Positions 1 through 7,200 of a stretch of 10,924 nt of DNA are shown in pieces. The notes beneath the pieces were generated by a model. That model saw only the letters and a list, made by a program, of their open reading frames with translations. It was not told the DNA's origin and made no database searches. The stretch spans positions 1-10,924 of the forward strand of contig DNJM01000022.1 of NCBI GenBank assembly GCA_003489085.1, given 5' to 3'. Numbering within the stretch: position 1 is the first letter of the stretch; each line of letters begins with the position of its first letter. The position numbers and the translations under genes were made by a program. The stretch is from Lachnospiraceae bacterium (lineage in GTDB: Bacteria; Bacillota; Clostridia; Lachnospirales; Lachnospiraceae).

Positions 1-794
1 GTGAAGTAGTTGCAGAAGAATATGGTACTACTGTTTCTGAAAAGGAAATTCCGATTTTCACACAGTCCGGAGATAACCGTTATGAAAATTCAGATAAAAT
101 GATTATCAAACAGGCAGCTGTACTTCCACACGCATTGATTAATAATGTGAAGACAAAGCTGGGAGAGCATGGCGAGCTGCTGGAAGAGTATGTAGGCTGG
201 CTGCGTGACCGTATTCTGAAGCTGCGTACCAGAGAGGATTATATGCCGGTATTCCATATTGATGTTTATGGTACCATTGGAGCTGCATTTGGAAATAATA
301 ATTATGAAGCAATGGCAGATTATCTGGCAAAACTGGAAGAGGCAGCAAAACCGTTCCATCTGCGTATTGAGGGACCGATGGATGTGGAAGATCGTGAACT
401 GCAGATGAAAGCCCTGGCCGAACTGACCAGAGTAGTAGATGAGCGTGGTATCAAGGTAGAGCTGGTTGCGGATGAATGGTGTAATACACTTGAGGATATC
501 AAGTATTTTGCTGATAATAAGGCTGGCCATATGGTACAGATCAAGACTCCGGATCTGGGCGGTATTAATAACATTGCTGAAGCAGTGCTGTACTGTAAAG
601 AAAAAGGCATTGGCGCTTATCAGGGCGGTACCTGTAACGAGACAGATCGTTCTGCGCAGGTTTGTGTAAATATTGCGATGGCTGTACAGCCGGATCAGAT
701 TCTGGCAAAACCTGGTATGGGCGTAGATGAAGGATATATGATTGTTTACAATGAAATGCAGCGTATCTTAGCTGTACGCAAAGCACGCAAATAA
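1..794 (+). CDS. mal: Methylaspartate ammonia-lyase (EC 4.3.1.2), 5' end missing
   Basis: The enzyme deaminates L-threo-3-methylaspartate to mesaconate and ammonia in the cytoplasm, the second step of the methylaspartate pathway of glutamate fermentation. The window opens inside the gene: the first full codon is at 3 and 263 codons remain before TAA. Compared from memory with the 413-residue Clostridium tetanomorphum enzyme, about 150 N-terminal residues are missing. Known active-site positions of that enolase-superfamily enzyme have counterparts at the right spacing: His194 (PHALINN, codon 129-131), Mg ligands Asp238 (HIDVYG, 261-263), Glu273 (RIEGPMD, 369-371) and Asp307 (VADEWCN, 471-473), catalytic Lys331 (QIKTPDLGG, 543-545) and Cys361 (GGTCNET, 633-635). 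One extra residue lies between the Asp238 and Glu273 counterparts. Nothing suggests the gene is broken. Glutamate mutase genes (glmS/mutL/glmE) would normally lie upstream but are not visible here. Confidence 0.97.
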   Translation, partial: EVVAEEYGTTVSEKEIPIFTQSGDNRYENSDKMIIKQAAVLPHALINNVKTKLGEHGELLEEYVGWLRDRILKLRTREDYMPVFHIDVYGTIGAAFGNNNYEAMADYLAKLEEAAKPFHLRIEGPMDVEDRELQMKALAELTRVVDERGIKVELVADEWCNTLEDIKYFADNKAGHMVQIKTPDLGGINNIAEAVLYCKEKGIGAYQGGTCNETDRSAQVCVNIAMAVQPDQILAKPGMGVDEGYMIVYNEMQRILAVRKARK

Positions 795-811
795 GGAGGT
801 ATAATGTCGTG
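795..811 (+). promoter_or_regulatory. RBS and GTG start with an overlapping two-codon ATG frame
   Basis: GGAGGT lies at 795-800, directly after the ammonia-lyase stop. The nearest ATG (804-806) reads ATG TCG TGA, a two-codon frame. Its TGA overlaps the GTG at 809-811 that begins the next conserved protein. Eight bases separate GGAGGT from the GTG, a normal spacing, and homology of the N-terminus (LSATAILGYGFP) requires a start here rather than at the next in-frame ATG, 26 codons further on. The GTG is therefore chosen. Whether the short ATG frame is ever translated cannot be told from sequence. Confidence 0.6.
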
Positions 812-2167
812 AAAGAGGAATTCCGTATTTTATCGGCTACTGCGATTCTGGGTTATGGTTTCCCACAGGAATCCTTCGAAGAAGGAATGAAACGTAAACC
901 GGATCTTATTGCAGTAGATGCAGGTTCTACCGATCCGGGTCCGTTCTATCTGGGAGAAGGTGTTTCCTTTACAGATCGCGGAGCTGTAAAACGTGATCTG
1001 GAAATTATGATCTGCAATGGTATCAAAGAAAATATACCGGTTGTTATCGGTACTGCCGGTGGATCCGGTGCACAGCCGCATCTGGAATGGTGTGCGGATA
1101 TTATCCGTGAGATTGCAGCAGAGCATGATCTGCACTTTAAAATGGCAATGATCCATGCAGATATGGATAAGGAAGAAATGAAGAAGGCGCTGAAAGACGG
1201 CAAGATCAGTCCGCTGGATCCGGCGCCGCAGCTGACCGAAGAAGACATCGAGGCGACAACCCATATTGTAGGACAGATGGGAATTGAGCCTATCATGAAA
1301 GCGCTGGACAGCGGTGTACAGGTAGTTCTGGCAGGACGTGCCTATGATCCGACTGTATTTGCAGCACCGGCTATCCGTAAGGGATATGACAAGGGACTTG
1401 CTGTTCATCTGGGTAAGATTCTGGAATGTGCTTCTATCTGTGCAACTCCGGGAAGCGGCTCTGACTGTATGTTCGGTTATCTGGGAGAGGACTATTTCCG
1501 TGTAGAACCGTTGTCTTCCGTACGGAAATGTACCACTTTATCTGTAGCAGCACATACGCTTTATGAGAAGACGAATCCATATATTCTGCCGGGTCCGGGC
1601 GGTCATCTGGATCTGACGAATACGACATTTGAGCAGGATTCAGAGAATACGGTAAAGGTAAAGGGCAGTCGTTATGTAACTGCACCGAAGTATACGATTA
1701 AACTGGAAGGAGCAAAATGTATCGGTTATCGTACGGCTTCTGTTGCAGGTACCCGTGATCCGATTATGATCAGCCGGATTGACGATATCGTAGAAGGTGT
1801 TCGTGCACGCGTAGCGGATAACTACCGTGATAAAGGATATAATTACAGCCTGAATTTCACAATTTACGGCAAGAATGGTGTTATGGGTGATCTGGAGCCG
1901 GTAAAAGATGCACATCCGCATGAACTGGGTATCGTGATCGAAGTAGTAGCCGATACACAGGAGCAGGCAGATACCATCTGTGCTTCTGCACGTTCTACAA
2001 TGCTGCATTATGGATATGAAGGAAGAAGAGCCACAGCAGGTAACCTGGCGTTCCCATTCTCCCCGAGTGATTTCCATGCCGGACGTGTTTATGTATTTAG
2101 CATGTACCATATCATCGAGGTGGAAGATCCGACTTCCCTGTTCCCGATAGATATCATTACACTTTAA
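809..2167 (+). CDS. AtuA/DUF1446-family protein of the mesaconate operon
   Basis: This 452-residue protein belongs to the acyclic terpene utilisation AtuA-like family (DUF1446). AtuA is genetically linked to citronellol/geraniol breakdown in Pseudomonas, but the reaction of this branch is, as far as I know, not established. Recognisable family features are an N-terminal segment (residues 8-20), IAVDAGSTDPGP (34-45), a glycine-rich VVIGTAGGSGAQPH (78-91), VVLAGRAYDPTVFAAP (172-187), PGPGGHLDLTNTTF (261-274) and a C-terminal FPFSPSDFHAGR (415-426). There is no signal peptide or membrane segment, so it is probably cytosolic. It sits 14 bases after methylaspartate ammonia-lyase and 15 bases before a DUF4387 gene, each with its own strong RBS, so co-transcription is likely. 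By context it may act on mesaconate, citramalate or a CoA ester derived from them; that is inference only. The start is GTG. Confidence 0.88.
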   Translation: MKEEFRILSATAILGYGFPQESFEEGMKRKPDLIAVDAGSTDPGPFYLGEGVSFTDRGAVKRDLEIMICNGIKENIPVVIGTAGGSGAQPHLEWCADIIREIAAEHDLHFKMAMIHADMDKEEMKKALKDGKISPLDPAPQLTEEDIEATTHIVGQMGIEPIMKALDSGVQVVLAGRAYDPTVFAAPAIRKGYDKGLAVHLGKILECASICATPGSGSDCMFGYLGEDYFRVEPLSSVRKCTTLSVAAHTLYEKTNPYILPGPGGHLDLTNTTFEQDSENTVKVKGSRYVTAPKYTIKLEGAKCIGYRTASVAGTRDPIMISRIDDIVEGVRARVADNYRDKGYNYSLNFTIYGKNGVMGDLEPVKDAHPHELGIVIEVVADTQEQADTICASARSTMLHYGYEGRRATAGNLAFPFSPSDFHAGRVYVFSMYHIIEVEDPTSLFPIDIITL

Positions 2168-2182
2168 GGAGGAGAGATTGCG

Positions 2183-2500
2183 ATGAAAACGAAATTAACC
2201 GATATTACGGATGTTGTGCGCAGCAAGAACTCTGGGCCTTATGAACTGACACTGGACATCATGTTCAAAACCTTTGAGGACTTTGAAAAGGTATGTGCAG
2301 CGAAAGCGATTAATGAAGCACTGATCTGTGACCTGTATAAAATTACTCCGGACAAGATCATCAACATTATTGAGTTTAAACCTGCAAAATCCATAAAAGT
2401 TACCATCAAACGCCCGATTTGCTCCGGTGATCTGGGAGAAACGGATGTATACGGTGCACAACAGCATGCGCCGCTGCTGGATGTTGTACTCGATCTTTAA
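2183..2500 (+). CDS. DUF4387 small protein, partner of the AtuA-like protein
   Basis: A 105-residue cytosolic protein that I recognise as DUF4387, a family typically found next to or combined with AtuA-like proteins. Two conserved blocks are visible: VVRSKNSGPYELTLDIMF (residues 11-28), rich in charged and polar residues, and RPICSGDLGETDVYGAQQ (77-94) near the C-terminus. AAGGAGGA just after the upstream stop is its RBS, and ATG at 2183 is the only sensible start. It is the last gene of the operon, followed 35 bases later by a terminator. Length and pairing suggest a small subunit or partner of the upstream protein, but no catalytic activity can be assigned from sequence. Confidence 0.87.
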   Translation: MKTKLTDITDVVRSKNSGPYELTLDIMFKTFEDFEKVCAAKAINEALICDLYKITPDKIINIIEFKPAKSIKVTIKRPICSGDLGETDVYGAQQHAPLLDVVLDL

Positions 2501-2506
2501 AAAATG

Positions 2507-2535
2507 TGGACTTTGTCCTTATTTTCAACTACAAT
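2507..2535 (+). promoter_or_regulatory. Candidate sigma-A promoter overlapping the operon terminator
   Basis: TGGACT at 2507-2512 (4 of 6 to TTGACA) and TACAAT at 2530-2535 (5 of 6 to TATAAT) are separated by exactly 17 bases. A start would fall near 2542, inside the left arm of the terminator hairpin, so transcripts from here would lack the full stem. It would serve the P-loop/SAD and adenosyltransferase genes, which otherwise have no evident promoter. The -35 is imperfect and such matches arise by chance in A/T-rich spacers. Confidence 0.35.
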
Positions 2536-2562
2536 AAAGGTGGGCGGTCAGCCCACCTTTTT
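2536..2562 (+). terminator. Rho-independent terminator of the mal operon
   Basis: AAAGGTGGGC (2536-2545) and GCCCACCTTT (2551-2560) form a perfect 10-bp stem with the five-base loop GGTCA, followed by a T run ending at 2562. The core is seven strong pairs, GGTGGGC/GCCCACC. It lies 35 bases after the DUF4387 stop and 21 bases before the next start codon, so it divides two transcription units. Confidence 0.9.
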
Positions 2563-2583
2563 AAATTATGAAGGAGGGATTTT

Positions 2584-3513
2584 ATGGCATATTCCGCACG
2601 AATGCAGCAAAGCCATTTATACAGTGTGTATTTCGCACCTCGAGGACTGACTCGTATGGCGGATCTGGGTATGCAGATTGCGCAGCAGTATCTAAGTCCT
2701 TTTGATAAACTGATCGGAGTGATCGGTGAAGCCGGTTCCGGCAAAAGTATGTTGATTAAAGGGATGTTTCCCGGACTGGAGCTGACGAATGACGATGAGG
2801 GAGTGAATGTCCGTCCGCTTCCGATTATGAATCTGGATGCCAGCGCGTTTTATAGTCCGCATACCTATCATCTGGATATTCGGTTTGAATCCGCTTTTAC
2901 ACAGATGTGGCAGATCAAGGATGCCATCCTGGATGCCATTAATGCCGGAAAGCGTGTAGTTGTTGAGCATTTTGATCTGATTTATCCGATTCTGGGGGTA
3001 AATGCGCATCTGCTGATCGGGGTTGGCAACGAAATTATCATTACCCGGCCGAATATGTTCGGACCGGTGCCCCAGGATATTGTCGACAGTGTTGCACATA
3101 CACTTCCGCATCGAAAAATGGCCCATTCTGCCGAGGATCTGTGCGGTCATGTTCTGGAGTCACGTGGGATTACCCGGTTTGGCCACAGGGATGTAAAGCA
3201 TGGCTTTATTTTGACATTTGATACAAAACCAGATATTGACCCAATAAAATTGGAACAGGAAGTAAAGGATGAGATTCAAAAGGATCTGCCAATTTCCTAT
3301 GTGGATGATCAACATATCTCTATTGGAGAGGAGATATATCATTGTACCGGGCCGCGTATGCATGTGGTTTCAACCGGGGAGATCAAGAACTTTGCGCTGC
3401 TGCATGATTTTGTGCAGGATCCGATTACCAAAGAATACTATCTGGTTGGTGTAGTCAGTGCAAAAGGAGAATTGCGCGTGAATGATTTGAACCATATTCA
3501 TCTGCAGGATTAG
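2584..3513 (+). CDS. P-loop protein with a C-terminal tRNA-synthetase SAD-like domain
   Basis: This 309-residue protein has a Walker A motif GEAGSGKS (residues 48-55) after a short N-terminal region, then a possible Walker B/catalytic segment RVVVEHFDLIYP (124-135). The second half resembles the second additional domain (SAD) of threonyl/alanyl-tRNA synthetases: HRKMAH (176-181) stands where those enzymes have HxxxH, and ISIGEEIYHCTGPRMHVVST (245-264), followed by GEIK, resembles the CxGPHV-xxTG-IK segment of ThrRS. The metal-site spacing is altered to H-x4-H and C-x5-H, so editing activity or zinc binding is uncertain. I believe homologues are annotated as proteins with the alanine-tRNA synthetase second additional domain; no function is established. 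RBS AGGAGG at 2572-2577. The adenosyltransferase gene follows after 11 bases, suggesting an operon related to B12-dependent glutamate fermentation. Confidence 0.75.
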   Translation: MAYSARMQQSHLYSVYFAPRGLTRMADLGMQIAQQYLSPFDKLIGVIGEAGSGKSMLIKGMFPGLELTNDDEGVNVRPLPIMNLDASAFYSPHTYHLDIRFESAFTQMWQIKDAILDAINAGKRVVVEHFDLIYPILGVNAHLLIGVGNEIIITRPNMFGPVPQDIVDSVAHTLPHRKMAHSAEDLCGHVLESRGITRFGHRDVKHGFILTFDTKPDIDPIKLEQEVKDEIQKDLPISYVDDQHISIGEEIYHCTGPRMHVVSTGEIKNFALLHDFVQDPITKEYYLVGVVSAKGELRVNDLNHIHLQD

Positions 3514-3524
3514 GAGAAACAGAT

Positions 3525-4055
3525 ATGGAAAAGAAAAATAAATTCGGCTTAATTCACATTTACTGCGGAGATGGAAAAGGGAAGACAACTTCTGCAGTGG
3601 GCTTGTGCGTCCGAGCCTGCGGACGGGAGAGAAAATGCCTGTGGACCTCTTTTTTGAAGGATTATGATTCTGGTGAATTTATGGGGGAAAAGCCCTTTAC
3701 CCTCTATGAAGGAGAACCGGTCAGACAATTCGTCTTTACCATGACAGAAGAGCAGAAGCAGGCTACGGCAAAAGAGCATACAGATCGGCTGTGTGCTGTT
3801 TTTCATAAGGCTTCCGAAGAAAAATATGACCTGCTGGTATTGGATGAGGTGATTGCTTCCTGTAATCTGAACCTGATTCCGGTTGAGCTGCTGGTAAAGC
3901 TTTTGCAGGAAAAGCCGGCACAGCTGGAGGTAGTTATGACTGGCCGGGATCCCAGGCCGGAGCTTGTGGAGCTGGCTGATTATGTCAGTGAAATCCATCC
4001 GGTGAAGCATCCTTATGATAAAGGGATCGCCAGCCGGGAAGGGATCGAAAGCTAA
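3525..4055 (+). CDS. cobO: Corrinoid adenosyltransferase, BtuR/CobO family (EC 2.5.1.17)
   Basis: It transfers the 5'-deoxyadenosyl group of ATP to cob(I)alamin or cob(I)yrinic acid a,c-diamide, giving adenosylcobalamin forms. Family features in the 176 residues are the P-loop GDGKGKTT (15-22) directly after IHIYC, Walker B LLVLDEV (103-109), TGRDPRPELVELADYVSEI (139-157) and KHPYDKGI (161-168). Length is normal for the single-domain family (about 170-200). The RBS AGGAG overlaps the stop of the upstream gene. Placement near methylaspartate ammonia-lyase fits supply of coenzyme B12 to glutamate mutase rather than, or in addition to, de novo cobalamin synthesis; no other cobalamin gene is in the window. 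Cytosolic. Confidence 0.93.
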   Translation: MEKKNKFGLIHIYCGDGKGKTTSAVGLCVRACGRERKCLWTSFLKDYDSGEFMGEKPFTLYEGEPVRQFVFTMTEEQKQATAKEHTDRLCAVFHKASEEKYDLLVLDEVIASCNLNLIPVELLVKLLQEKPAQLEVVMTGRDPRPELVELADYVSEIHPVKHPYDKGIASREGIES

Positions 4056-4106
4056 AATCAAATAGCGAGAGAATACATTCTGGGCAGAATATAGAAGTCA
4101 TAAAGC

Positions 4107-4143
4107 ATGGTGGATAGGGATAATTCCCTGCCCACCATATTTT
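4107..4143 (+). terminator. Intrinsic terminator after the adenosyltransferase gene
   Basis: ATGGTGG (4107-4113) pairs with CCACCAT (4132-4138). An inner stem AGGGA/TCCCT (4116-4120 with 4125-4129) closes on the loop TAAT, with a small internal loop between the two stems. ATATTTT follows. It lies 51 bases after the stop codon. The T run is short and interrupted, so termination may be incomplete. Confidence 0.72.
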
Positions 4144-4176
4144 ATGCGCTGGAAACGGTTTAAAATGAACTTTTTC

Positions 4177-4205
4177 TTGAATTCTTAAGAAATTTTGGAT
4201 AGAAT
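4177..4205 (+). promoter_or_regulatory. Sigma-A-type promoter of the wall-anchored protein gene
   Basis: TTGAAT (4177-4182) and TAGAAT (4200-4205) are separated by 17 bases, the optimal spacing, in an A/T-rich stretch immediately after the preceding terminator. The expected start is near 4212, giving a short leader. The gene's RBS is AGGAAGG (4225-4231), six bases plus start before ATG 4237. The spacer contains the perfect palindrome TTCTTAAGAA (4182-4191), a possible operator. Confidence 0.7.
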
Positions 4206-4236
4206 AAATTGAGTATATATAATTAGGAAGGAAGCG

Positions 4237-7200
4237 ATGAAATTTATGAAAAGGAAAAAAATATTAGCAGTAGTATTATCCACCGTGTTGGTTCTATCAC
4301 TGCTTGGGGTTATTCCAACAGAATCTGTTGTGTTTGCCCAGGAAGATGTTTCGGAAAACAGGAACAGATTTCATTATGAACAACTGTCCGAAACAGGGAA
4401 AAGTGTCTATGACGGCATTTATAAAATGTATGAACAAGATATCTTAAAAACAGGAACAGGAGATTATGATCTTGTTGAAAATGGACATGTTACAAAGGAA
4501 CAGGCCCAAAATTATGAGAATAATAATTCAGAATTAATGGAGGCAATGAATGCAGCAAGATATGCGTTCTATGCTGATTATCCTGAAGTATTTTATGTTA
4601 ATTTTCCTAAATTGACATTGCGAACTACAAAAGATGCAGATGGCAATTTACATATTTATCTTGGCTCAGGCAGATATCCGAATTATTACATTGACGGGTT
4701 TGAAAGTAAAGAAGAGGTTGACAAGGCCATTACAGACTTCGACCGGAGAGTAAATGAGCTTGTTGCCGGTGCGGAGGCTCTTGAAATCGAAGAGGGTAAA
4801 AACAAACAGGCGGAACAGGTAAAGTATGTACACAATGAAATTATTGAAAATGTGTCCTATAGACTTGAAGATACCGCTTATGCCGGAGATGAAAATCATC
4901 CGGGAAGTAATGCGCCTTATCTTGGAACCCCATATGGTGTATTGGTAAGGAAACAAGGGGTTTGTGAGGGGTATGCAAGAGCTTTTAAAACTGTTATGGA
5001 TCATCTGGGTATCAATTGTATTTTAGTACAGGGAGCGCATCGGTATGATGAAATAGCAGTTGCTCATATGTGGAATTATGTAGAAATTGAGGATAGCTCT
5101 GCAAGAAGCGCAGGCGGCAGATGGTATGCTGTCGATGTTACACTGGATGATCCTGAAATTCCTGTTGTTACGGAAAGCGAGCAGGAAAGAGAACGTAATA
5201 AATACTTTGTGCATTTTGAAGAATACGGTAACGATGGATTTGAACAGGAGAAATATCTGCTTGTCGGTCAGGTTACTATGAACGAAAAGCATTATGTAGC
5301 TGATGAGGTTGCAGCGGCAGGCGATTATCAGTTCCAGTACCCTGTGCTTGAAGACAACGACTTTACTATGAAAATGGTAACGAATGATCTCGATGGATTT
5401 ATTGTAAGAACAAAAGATATCACCAGTTCAGTTTCACAACAAACGATAACTGAATATCAATTTAGTTATCAAGGTATGACAGCAACGGAAGCCAGAACAA
5501 AGGGAATCTACCTTGTATGGCGTTACTATGAGGAAAAAGAAGGCGAAATTGTTCCGGTGTATAGCCAATATGGAAGCTGGTTTTATCTGGATCCAGAGGT
5601 TTATCAATTGAAGGAAGAGAATGGCTTTACCATTATTCAGGAAGGGAATCAACCTTATATTGAGATTGCCGCAACGACGACGCCGCCTTCAGATAATTCA
5701 GCAGATCCATTTCAATGCCTGACTTATCTGGGCGATGACTCTGGTCTGATTGCGAGGACAGGCAAGATTTATAATGAAAATCAGACGGGATATAAGGCTC
5801 CTCCGTATATTGTGAGGCAGACGCCCAGTCAGACAGGGGCTATAGCTATCAGTGACAGATTCTATCATTTTGTTGTGGAATATGATGAAGCTCTTAAATT
5901 GGCGGAAGGAGTAGCGCTGGAAGATGTAAAGACAAAAATCACCTGCAGATCTCGCATGGGCGCTTATGTTACCGGTGCAGAATATTCAGAGATTAAGAAT
6001 TTTGAATGGGACGGAAATAAAACTGTTAAATTCGATATGAAGTTCTCTATGATGTATGCGGATGATAGTGTTATTTACAATATTTTTTTTGATGGATTGA
6101 TCGGAGAGAACAGTGAGAAAACTCCAAATCCTGTCAGCTGTGTAGCATGTCAAAAAACGCAATGTCCAAGTATTCAGCATAGAAACGGCAGTTGGGATAT
6201 TTTTGGTAAACCGACTTTGTTAGAAAACGAAGATCTTTCTCTGGATGGCTGGCGGACCGCGAATGGACGAAATGTTTCTGACCTGTTGAAAGATAGATTG
6301 ACACTTGTGGCTGCACGGACGACAGAAGAACAGAACAGGCAAATGGAAGGCATGGTGAAAAATGATAAGATCATTGACAGCGCGACTTATAATATTACAT
6401 TGACTGTATGCAAACAGGCTGTTATAGAAACGGGTCACAAAGTCAGAGTTCGTCTGGGATTCCCAGAAGGATATGGTCCAAATGACGAGGGTGTAACATT
6501 TAAGGCATATCACTTTACAAGAGATAACCAGGGAAATATTACAGGTGTAGAGGAAATAGACTGCGTTGTTACACAGTATGGTTTAATTCTTACTTGTGAC
6601 GCGTTCTCACCCTTTATGATTGCAGTGGTTGAAAAGGATGAAATGGTTCCGGACAATAAAATATTGGTTGTGACAGCATCCGACGGCGGCCTTTTGACTG
6701 GTGCAAATTTAGATACGTCAGGAATTGTTACTTTGACAGAAGGTCAGAGTGAGATATTCCAGGCCAAAGCAAAAGAAGGGTATCAGATCGAATCAATTAC
6801 AGTAGGCGGGAAGAACATAGAAGTAACGAATAGCGATTCTATGGATATTGCAGTTTCTTATACGGATATTCAAAACGCAAATAATATTGTTAATGTTAAT
6901 TTTGTGGCAAAATCAGTTGTGGAAAAAGAAAAAGAAAGAAATGAAGCGCCGGTTCAACCTGTTGTTGAGGAAGCGGCAATCAGTATGCCAGGCGACTTAA
7001 CAGTTACAGAGGCGCAAAATCTGATAATAGAACCACAGATTTCTGAGACAACGGGCGTACAAACATATCAGTGGTATAAAAATGAAGAAAAACTGGAAGG
7101 AAAAATCAGCAGAATATTAGAAATCAACAATGCGGCGAAAGAAGATGAAGGAAGCTATCAAATAAAAGTTACCAATACGGTATCTACTGTCAGCGTGGAT

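Noticed and set aside
830..1408. 192-codon minus-strand frame opposite the AtuA-like gene
   Set aside because: Shadow of a well-conserved gene, with no start signal or recognisable domain.
2513..2535. TTGTCC as -35 for the TACAAT element
   Set aside because: Only 11 bases separate them, too short for a sigma-A promoter; TGGACT at 17 bases is the better partner.
4150..4163. TGGAAACGGTTTAA as a functional cre (CcpA) site
   Set aside because: Two mismatches to the consensus, including the third base and the terminal C, so it is kept only as a weak palindrome note.
6139..6165. CxxC motif as a c-type heme site
   Set aside because: CVAC is followed by Gln, not His, so the CxxCH heme-binding pattern is absent.
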